23,247 bases of DNA from positions 1 to 23,247 of the IMG/VR virus record IMGVR_UViG_3300047564_005754; one strand, 5' to 3'. Source of the DNA: a virus. The notes beneath the pieces are model-generated. The model ran no database searches and was not told where the DNA came from. It saw nothing but the letters and a program-made list of their open reading frames with translations. Of the stretch, positions 12,001 to 17,254 are shown piece by piece. A program made the translations under genes and the position numbers. The number at the start of each line of letters is the position of its first letter. Position 1 is the stretch's first letter.

Positions 12001-13197
12001 TTATAATCTTAACGGCATTAAAGTCATTGTAATTGCTTGATTGCCATCTACACATTCTATTTTTAACGGGGAGTAGGCATCTTGAAAATTTAAAACAATA
12101 TTACTTTCATTTGTAAAATTTTTATAGGTTTCAATAAATTTTAATAAAAATTTATTATTTAAACCTATTTTAAAATCGGTTGCATCTTGGCAACTAGCAT
12201 CCAAAGGGGCTTGAAACATAATAGTGTCTTTATTTTTTTTAGTTAATAAAAATCTATTATGATTAATTAAATTAAATTCTAATGCATTATGTTTATTATC
12301 ATTATCAATTTTGTTAGCCATTTTTAAAGTTTCAATAAAATTTTTTAAGTCGGTTGTTATTTTAATTTTTATCCATTCCTCCCTTGGTATAACCTTATCC
12401 GCTTCAGGGAATTCTGCATCTATTAACCTAGCGTCTATTCTAAAATTATCAGAAGTGATTGTAACAGAATATTTTTTAAAAATAATTTTTACATCATTAT
12501 TTAAAATATCTGCACTACCATTAATTTTTTTACATAATTCAGTAGGTAAAATAAAAAAATTGTTATTCGAATTGTCAATAGTACCTAAATTATCAAAATT
12601 ATTTATTTTTATTAATACATGACCAGTGGTCGCATAAAAACCAAGCCCATTATCTTTAAATTTTATGGCCACGCCTTGCAAATATGGTCTAGTCTCATCA
12701 TTACTTACAAAATTTAAGCTATGTTTAATGTTTTTTATAAGAAGATCTCCATTAATTTTAAATTCTAATAAATTTTTATTATCTTTAAAGTTGGTAACTC
12801 TGCCTATATCAAATGCATCTTGCGCACCATTATCGAAATCTTGAAACTTCTTAATCGGTATCATAAATGCTCCGATGCCAATAGCCGTTTCGCCTATTGT
12901 AAATTCTAAACTATCCATTTTTTTACAACTAGTCAAAGCACTAAATAATTGTTTTGTTTCAACTAAAAATTCTTCACTTGGCAAAGCAAGATCGGTTTTA
13001 ATTGTGAAAATGTTTGTCAAAATAGTATCTTGATCGGTATTTTTTATAGTTAATAATTTTTTATAATAATCAATTATAAAATAAGTTTGTTGCAGAGTAG
13101 GTAAATGTTTTTCTTTATTTAAATTGAAAACTTTCAAAGTGTTTAGAAAATCTTTTTTATTTGTAATTGTTATTTTTTTTATTAATGTAAAGTTCAT
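12001..13197 (-). CDS. dnaN: DNA polymerase III beta subunit (sliding clamp)
   Basis: 398 aa, near the usual bacterial length (365-380) with small insertions. Three domains are expected. Recognisable segments are the second-domain D-E-T-R-P-Y-L-Q-G-V-A-I-K-F-K-D-N-G-L-G-F-Y-A-T-T-G-H (canonical ETRYYLNGV...VATDGHRL), R-L-I-D-A-E-F-P-E-A-D-K-V-I-P (canonical RLIDGKFPDY..VIP), and the C-terminal ending M-P-L-R-L (canonical MPMRL), which with upstream residues forms the partner-binding pocket. The first domain is the least conserved. The clamp tethers DNA polymerase. A phage copy implies takeover of the host Pol III or of another polymerase through clamp-binding peptides. It is the last gene of the P14538 transcript, after a J-domain gene. 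The A-rich leader sets the start. Confidence 0.9.
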   Translation of the reverse strand: MNFTLIKKITITNKKDFLNTLKVFNLNKEKHLPTLQQTYFIIDYYKKLLTIKNTDQDTILTNIFTIKTDLALPSEEFLVETKQLFSALTSCKKMDSLEFTIGETAIGIGAFMIPIKKFQDFDNGAQDAFDIGRVTNFKDNKNLLEFKINGDLLIKNIKHSLNFVSNDETRPYLQGVAIKFKDNGLGFYATTGHVLIKINNFDNLGTIDNSNNNFFILPTELCKKINGSADILNNDVKIIFKKYSVTITSDNFRIDARLIDAEFPEADKVIPREEWIKIKITTDLKNFIETLKMANKIDNDNKHNALEFNLINHNRFLLTKKNKDTIMFQAPLDASCQDATDFKIGLNNKFLLKFIETYKNFTNESNIVLNFQDAYSPLKIECVDGNQAITMTLMPLRL

Positions 13198-13223
13198 ATA
13201 TTTTATTTTTTTTTAAATATTAA

Positions 13224-13700
13224 TTAAGCAAGCTGTTTTTTGTTTTGTAATTTATCCAGCCCGTAAGTCAATACTATGTCGTGCCAAGGCTTGGCGGCAA
13301 CTCTTTTTCTTTTTCTTTTTTTAGCTTTTCCAGTGCAATCAAAATACCACATTTTTTTTGATTTTGACCAAAAGTAGCCAATATCTTTTATTCGCTCAAT
13401 AACCTCTAAACTGGGCTTCGCTGCAAAATCCAACCATAACCATCTCCCAGTGATTAAAATTTCCAAGCCATCATGATCAAATAAAAAGCTTAAATCATCC
13501 AAAGCCCCCATGATCTCGGCAGGCTTATCAGATTCAGGAGTTGCTATATCATTAAAAATAACCTCATATTCATTTTGCATTGCAACAAAAGAAAAATGAT
13601 CTCCCCCGAGATCGGGATGCATTTTAAAGCATAATTTTTTATAATCTTTTTTTAGCTCATCTAGGTTTTGATAATGTTTATTAAAAAAGTTTGTTGTCAT
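13224..13700 (-). CDS. J-domain (DnaJ-like) phage protein
   Basis: 158 aa. Residues about 8-52 form a J domain: L-D-E-L-K-K-D-Y-K-K-L-C-F-K-M-H-P-D-L-G-G-D with the diagnostic HPD tripeptide, then F-V-A-M-Q-N-E-Y. The second half holds G-Y-F-W-S-K-S-K-K-M-W-Y-F, similar to a block that follows J domains in many phage proteins, and a basic stretch (K-A-K-K-R-K-R-K-R) likely to touch nucleic acid. J domains stimulate Hsp70 (DnaK) ATPase. A phage J protein next to a clamp recalls lambda replication, where DnaJ/DnaK free the helicase from its inhibitor. No Gly/Phe or zinc region is present. Confidence 0.85.
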   Translation of the reverse strand: MTTNFFNKHYQNLDELKKDYKKLCFKMHPDLGGDHFSFVAMQNEYEVIFNDIATPESDKPAEIMGALDDLSFLFDHDGLEILITGRWLWLDFAAKPSLEVIERIKDIGYFWSKSKKMWYFDCTGKAKKRKRKRVAAKPWHDIVLTYGLDKLQNKKQLA

Positions 13701-13725
13701 ATAATTATTAATTTTAGTTTTTTAG

Positions 13726-14022
13726 TTAGTTAGTTAAATTTAATCTTGATAAAATAAATTTATCGCCTCCGACGAATTGACTAACAAACGCAAGGTTTTT
13801 TTTAGTGTGTTTAATTTCAATATTTTGATATTGTTTTATAAAGTCATTATAAATTAAATCATCATTAAAAAAATAATATTTATAATCCCAAGATGCCAGC
13901 CCCTTTTTTTTGCCATTTTTATAAAAATTTTGTGATATTGTAATAATTTGTAAAGATTGATTAATTTTTATATTTGTTTTATAATCATTATCAAATAAAG
14001 TAATTAAATTTTCTGTTTTCAT
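13726..14022 (-). CDS. Hypothetical protein, 98 aa
   Basis: A lysine/asparagine/tyrosine-rich protein with alternating hydrophobic strands (S-L-Q-I-I-T-I-S-Q-N-F-Y-K-N-G) and a G-G-D-K-F-I-L-S-R end, suggesting a small beta-rich fold. No family recognised. It starts after an A/T leader, 27 nt downstream of CA-rich motif copy 4, between the acidic gene and the J-domain gene. Confidence 0.55.
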   Translation of the reverse strand: MKTENLITLFDNDYKTNIKINQSLQIITISQNFYKNGKKKGLASWDYKYYFFNDDLIYNDFIKQYQNIEIKHTKKNLAFVSQFVGGDKFILSRLNLTN

Positions 14023-14046
14023 ATTTTTTTTTATTATTATTAAAAA

Positions 14047-14070
14047 GGTTTGTGTGTGGTGATGTGGTGA
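14047..14070 (-). repeat. CA-rich post-stop motif copy 4
   Basis: Right at the TAG of the acidic gene the minus strand reads TCACCACATCACCACACACA then AACCTTTTT. The 15-mer CACCACATCACCACA is identical to that in copy 3. It is followed by five T. Confidence 0.8.
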
Positions 14071-14451
14071 CTACTGGTTTATTAGATTAAAAAGCTCTTC
14101 AAAATTTATTTTGTATAACTCATCTTTTTGGCGATCGTTTTGGTGTAAAATATTCGCAAGTGTGCAACTATCAATGTTTTTTATATCGTAACCAAGCCCG
14201 GCCGCTAGTTCGACGCTGTTGCGCAAAGTTGGATCATTTTCGGTTAAATATTCAATTGCATCATAATAATAAACAAAGGCTTCGCCCGTTAGCTCATCAA
14301 AATAACCGGTAAAATAATTTTCTAAATGTTCGCTATCTTCCCAAGTATCTTGCAAGCAATAATCCGTTAAACCATCAATTAAGTCAATGCTTATTGATTG
14401 GCTTAAAAAATCTTTAATTTGCTGTTTTTTGTTGTTTTCTATTAATATCAT
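14071..14451 (-). CDS. Acidic early protein, 126 aa
   Basis: First gene of the leftward transcript. The central Y-Y-Y-D-A-I-E-Y-L-T-E-N-D-P-T-L-R-N-S-V-E-L-A-A-G-L-G-Y-D segment followed by a short helix (T-L-A-N-I-L-H-Q) resembles, from memory, a widespread small phage/plasmid protein family without known function. The protein is rich in Asp/Glu (D-T-W-E-D-S-E-H-L-E-N-Y). Being first in the early operon suggests early action on the host. The stop is TAG, inside the CA-rich motif. Confidence 0.65.
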   Translation of the reverse strand: MILIENNKKQQIKDFLSQSISIDLIDGLTDYCLQDTWEDSEHLENYFTGYFDELTGEAFVYYYDAIEYLTENDPTLRNSVELAAGLGYDIKNIDSCTLANILHQNDRQKDELYKINFEELFNLINQ

Positions 14452-14475
14452 ATTTTTTTAAGTTAATTAAGTTGC

Positions 14476-14500
14476 AAAATTATTTTATTAGAATAATTTT
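14476..14500 (-). promoter_or_regulatory. 5'-terminal stem-loop after P14538
   Basis: AAAATTATT and AATAATTTT pair perfectly (9 bp) around a 7-nt loop, starting 10 nt after the -10 box on the minus strand. The stem is all A/T, so its stability is modest. Confidence 0.55.
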
Positions 14501-14509
14501 ATTAACATA

Positions 14510-14538
14510 ATTTTAAAGCAAAAAAAAATATTTGTCAA
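14510..14538 (-). promoter_or_regulatory. Early promoter P14538 (leftward)
   Basis: Minus-strand TTGACA (14538-14533), 17-bp spacer, TAAAAT (14515-14510). It is the first leftward promoter in the divergent control region and should serve genes 14451 to 12001 (dnaN). Confidence 0.8.
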
Positions 14539-14620
14539 CAACTTTTTTCACTTTTTTTCACATTATTTTAAAAAAATTTTAAAGCCTTGAAAGTATAAAA
14601 AAGGTTGCAATAAAAAAAAA

Positions 14621-14648
14621 TTGACAAATAAAAAAAAAAAATTAAATT
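14621..14648 (+). promoter_or_regulatory. Rightward (late) promoter candidate
   Basis: Plus-strand TTGACA (14621-14626) and TAAATT (14643-14648), spacer 16 bp, about 60 bp before the small terminase. A 15-bp palindrome TTATAATCATTATAA (14663-14677) lies just downstream, followed by an ATA triplet run. The -10 box is less good than those of the leftward promoters, as expected if late expression needs help. Confidence 0.55.
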
Positions 14649-14708
14649 AAAGCGTATATAAGTTATAATCATTATAATAATAATAATAATAATTAACTCG
14701 CCTGCATA

Positions 14709-15224
14709 ATGCCTAAACAAAATAATAAAGATAATGCCAGTAATAAGATTAATAGCATTGCAAAACCTTTATCGGTTAAAGATAAGATTATTAATAACAT
14801 TGATAGCATCATAAAAGATTTAGAAGCTAATAAAAGTTATAAAGAGATTAGTTTAAAATTAGGGGTTAGCATGGGGTGGTTGTGCGAGGTCTTGAACTCC
14901 CCTGAATATCGCGCACGCAAAACCCAAGCTTTACAGATTGCAAGCTATCAATTACTCGAAGAAGGGGAGCAGTGCCTAAATGATATTGATGACGGAGCAA
15001 CGAATGCAAAAGTTCGCAGGCAAGCGGAATTATATCAACACAAAATCTATTTAGCCAAAACCAAAAACAGGGCTGAACTTGACTTGAACTATAAAGAGCC
15101 AGTTTCTGAACAAATAGCCATTAATGTTATAACTCCAGATTGGCTAAATTGCCTGAAAAATAACAATACTGGCAAAAATGAAATTCTCGCAAATAATTTG
15201 CTTGAAAATGCAGAAAAAAAATGA
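14709..15224 (+). CDS. terS: Terminase small subunit
   Basis: 171 aa. A lysine/asparagine-rich N-terminus is followed by a helix-turn-helix: S-Y-K-E-I-S-L-K-L-G-V-S-M-G-W-L-C-E-V-L (about 43-62), then S-P-E-Y-R-A-R-K-T-Q-A-L. The oligomerisation helices include L-L-E-E-G-E-Q-C-L-N-D-I...K-V-R-R-Q-A-E-L-Y-Q-H-K-I-Y-L-A-K. This order matches Sf6 gp1-type small terminases, which bind the packaging site and feed DNA to TerL. The gene sits directly before the non-coding stretch and terL. It ends at a run of eight A followed by TGA. A +1/-1 slip there would open a cysteine-rich 66-codon extension, which I consider unlikely. Confidence 0.8.
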   Translation: MPKQNNKDNASNKINSIAKPLSVKDKIINNIDSIIKDLEANKSYKEISLKLGVSMGWLCEVLNSPEYRARKTQALQIASYQLLEEGEQCLNDIDDGATNAKVRRQAELYQHKIYLAKTKNRAELDLNYKEPVSEQIAINVITPDWLNCLKNNNTGKNEILANNLLENAEKK

Positions 15225-15225
15225 G

Positions 15226-15248
15226 GGTGTCGCCGCCGAGCGGATACC
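15226..15248 (+). terminator. Hairpin after terS, weak terminator candidate
   Basis: GGTGTC pairs with GATACC (one G-T) around a GC-rich centre that can add G-C pairs, followed by TTATTTTGTT. The T-run is interrupted, so termination may be partial. It lies 2 nt after the terS stop. Confidence 0.4.
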
Positions 15249-15345
15249 TTATTTTGTTGACTTTATGGCATTTTGCAGTTTTGCAATAATTAACTGTTTG
15301 GTTGATTGTTGTTTGTTTGGTTGGTTGTTATCTTGTAAAAAAAAA

Positions 15346-15410
15346 TTTTCCCCTTACGGGGAAGTTCAATTGCTTGATTGCTTACGCAACAAGCAATTTG
15401 CAGGGGAAGA
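15346..15410. repeat. 65-nt imperfect palindrome with alternative pairings
   Basis: The outer arms TTTTCCCCT (15346-15354) and AGGGGAAGA (15402-15410) can pair over 9 bp, enclosing a hairpin AATTGCTTG / CAAGCAATT (15368-15376, 15390-15398) topped by TTGC-TTAC-GCAA. Alternatively the left arm pairs locally as TTCCCC-TTAC-GGGGAA (15348-15363). Both tips carry the same TTAC loop. The two forms exclude each other. It could be a packaging element, a small structured RNA or a palindromic insertion. Confidence 0.6.
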
Positions 15411-15448
15411 CACCGAATTTTGTTAACATGTAGTGGATTTTATATTTT

Positions 15449-15500
15449 TTGACTGGGGGGGTCATTTTTAAATTGATGTTTTGTTTTGACTAGGGGGGGG
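15449..15500. repeat. Two G7-8 tracts each preceded by TTTTGACT
   Basis: TTGACT-G7-TCATTTTT (from 15449) recurs as TTGACTA-G8-ATCGCTTTTT (from 15486), 37 bp apart. Runs of seven and eight G are exceptional in DNA this AT-rich. The first copy also has the inverted TGAC...GTCA. They lie just upstream of terL, a usual place for a DNA packaging signal. Confidence 0.6.
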
Positions 15501-15556
15501 ATCGCTTTTTATTTTTTTTTATTTTTTTATATAACATTTTTCGAGAGGGCAGAAAT

Positions 15557-16885
15557 TTGAACGAAAAGTTAATTACTATACCATACCTATGGCAACCAAG
15601 GGACTATCAACTAGATTTGTTTAAGAAACTAGTGTTTGAGAACTATAAAAGGGCTATACACATTTGGCACAGAAGAGCAGGAAAAGACCTGTTTGGCTTA
15701 AATATACTATTGTTTTTTGCATATTATGGCAAGGTTGGCACTTACTGGCACATTTTCCCTAAATACTCACAAGGTGAAAAAGCTGTTTGGCAAGAAAGCA
15801 CTAGTGATGGCAGAAAATATATTGATTATATACCAAAAGAGTTAATACACAAAATAAATCAAAAAGAATTAAGAATAACTTTAAAAAATGGTAGCATATA
15901 TCAAATAGTTGGCTCTGACAATACTGATAGTTTAAGGGGGGCAGGAATTAAAGGTGCAGTATTTAGTGAATATGCAGACCAAGATCCTAGATCGTGGGAA
16001 ATTATTAAACCAATGATTGAAGCAAATGATGGTTTTGCTTTATTTAACTTTACTCCAAAAGGACAAAATCATAGTTATCATTTATACAATATGGCAACAA
16101 AACTTCCTGAAACTTGGTATACGGAAATTAAAACAATAGAAGATACAAGGGCTTTAAGTGCTGAAAAAATAGAAGAAATTAAAAAAGAAATAGCTTTAGA
16201 AGGTAAAACATTAGATTTTTTTAAACAAGAATATTATTGTAGTTTTACAAATCCTATTGAAGGTGCATATTATGGCGATTGTATGAGAGAATTAACATTA
16301 AAAAAACAAATTGGCGATCATGTTCAATATGATAATTTGCTACCAGTTTATACTTTTTGGGACTTGGGTGTGGCGGATGCTATGGCAATTTGGTTTGCGC
16401 AATTTGTTGGTAATGAAATTAGAATAATTGATTATTTAGAAGGCACTGGCAAAGGTTTAGATTATTTTATTAGGGAAGTTAAAAACAAAGTTTATGTCTA
16501 TGCAGATCATTATGCTCCTCACGATATTTTGGTAAGAGAGTTATCTGATTCAAAAACAAGGTTTGAAAAAGCAGAGTTATTAGGAATTAGATTTCAATTA
16601 GCCCCAAATATACCTAGACAAGATGGAATTGATGAAGTTAGAAAAATTTTACCAAAATGTTATTTTAATGAAAGTAATACAATAACTGGCATAAATTGTT
16701 TAACAAATTATAAAAAAGAATTTGACAATAAAAATAATGTATTTAAAATAACTCCAAAGCACGACTGGTCTTCAAACGGAGCGGATGCTTTTAGGTATTT
16801 AGCTATATGTTACACTCAAAAATTAGCAAATAAACAAATGGCTAATCAAAGTGTAAAAGCTATTGACAGAAAATATATTTATTAA
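15557..16885 (+). CDS. terL: Terminase large subunit
   Basis: 442 aa from a TTG start with GAGAGG 8 nt upstream; no ATG lies near the N-terminus. Adenine-binding P-R-D-Y-Q at residues 14-18 and a Walker A-like H-R-R-A-G-K-D at 38-44 open the ATPase domain. Walker B is G-A-V-F-S-E-Y-A near 130-138, followed by the coupling segment F-N-F-T-P-K-G. The C-terminal RNase H-like nuclease shows F-W-D-L-G-V-A-D-A near 268, Y-A-D-H-Y-A-P-H-D near 315 and S-N-G-A-D-A-F-R-Y-L near 405. TerL pumps DNA into proheads and cuts it. At 442 residues it is on the short side of normal. It is followed 3 nt later by a small coiled-coil gene. Confidence 0.92.
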   Translation: MNEKLITIPYLWQPRDYQLDLFKKLVFENYKRAIHIWHRRAGKDLFGLNILLFFAYYGKVGTYWHIFPKYSQGEKAVWQESTSDGRKYIDYIPKELIHKINQKELRITLKNGSIYQIVGSDNTDSLRGAGIKGAVFSEYADQDPRSWEIIKPMIEANDGFALFNFTPKGQNHSYHLYNMATKLPETWYTEIKTIEDTRALSAEKIEEIKKEIALEGKTLDFFKQEYYCSFTNPIEGAYYGDCMRELTLKKQIGDHVQYDNLLPVYTFWDLGVADAMAIWFAQFVGNEIRIIDYLEGTGKGLDYFIREVKNKVYVYADHYAPHDILVRELSDSKTRFEKAELLGIRFQLAPNIPRQDGIDEVRKILPKCYFNESNTITGINCLTNYKKEFDNKNNVFKITPKHDWSSNGADAFRYLAICYTQKLANKQMANQSVKAIDRKYIY

Positions 16886-16888
16886 ATT

Positions 16889-17254
16889 ATGGGTTTTGGA
16901 AAAAAGTTTAAAAAAGCTCTTAATAAAACAGGTCTCACTAAACCTTTAAAATCTGTTAGTTTAGATTTTGGAGCGTCTGGAATGAGAGCAAGACAAGACG
17001 CAAACGAAGCAACAGAAGCGGAAAGGCAGGCTATAGAAGTAGCAAGGCAGGCAAAAGCAGCGGAAGAAACTAGAATTTTTGCAGAAAACGAAGCAAACAA
17101 AGCTATTAAAGCAGAGGAAAATAGAAAGCAAACTTTATTTGGCGGAGAAATAGATCAACAATTAAGAGCAAAAAAAGAATTATTGGGAGAGACAGAAGAT
17201 CCTGAGGAAAAAGCAAGAAAAGAATTTTTAAGAAGAAAATTATTAGGTATATAA
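16889..17254 (+). CDS. Coiled-coil protein between terL and portal
   Basis: 121 aa. A basic N-terminus (MGFGKKFKKALNKTGLTKPL) precedes a long alanine/glutamate-rich helix (A-N-E-A-T-E-A-E-R-Q-A-I-E-V-A-R-Q-A-K-A-A-E-E) and a second charged helix ending in E-F-L-R-R-K-L-L-G. Short proteins of this build often lie between terL and portal in podophages and may be minor virion parts, but I cannot name a family. Its TAA overlaps the portal ATG (TAATG), so the two are coupled. Confidence 0.65.
   Translation: MGFGKKFKKALNKTGLTKPLKSVSLDFGASGMRARQDANEATEAERQAIEVARQAKAAEETRIFAENEANKAIKAEENRKQTLFGGEIDQQLRAKKELLGETEDPEEKARKEFLRRKLLGI

Larger units (their letters stand above)
15225..15556. other. Structured non-coding stretch between terS and terL
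   Basis: These 332 bases hold no convincing gene. They contain a GC-rich hairpin just after terS (15226-15248), a small hairpin TTGCA/TGCAA (15273-15286), a GT-rich run of TTTG/GGTT words (about 15291-15330), a 65-nt imperfect palindrome (15346-15410), two G-tracts (15449-15500), and a T-run before the terL ribosome site (GAGAGG at 15543-15548). The base composition is clearly richer in G and C than its surroundings. Position between the terminase genes suggests a packaging (cos/pac) site. Confidence 0.6.

Noticed and set aside
12311-12622. Plus-strand open frame of 103 codons
   Set aside because: Entirely antisense to dnaN, which is well supported by motifs.
15449-15515. TTGACT boxes before the G-tracts as terL promoters
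   Set aside because: TTGACT is followed by G7-8 and no good -10 box at 16-18 bp (only TATTTT at 18 for the second). A role in packaging explains both copies better.
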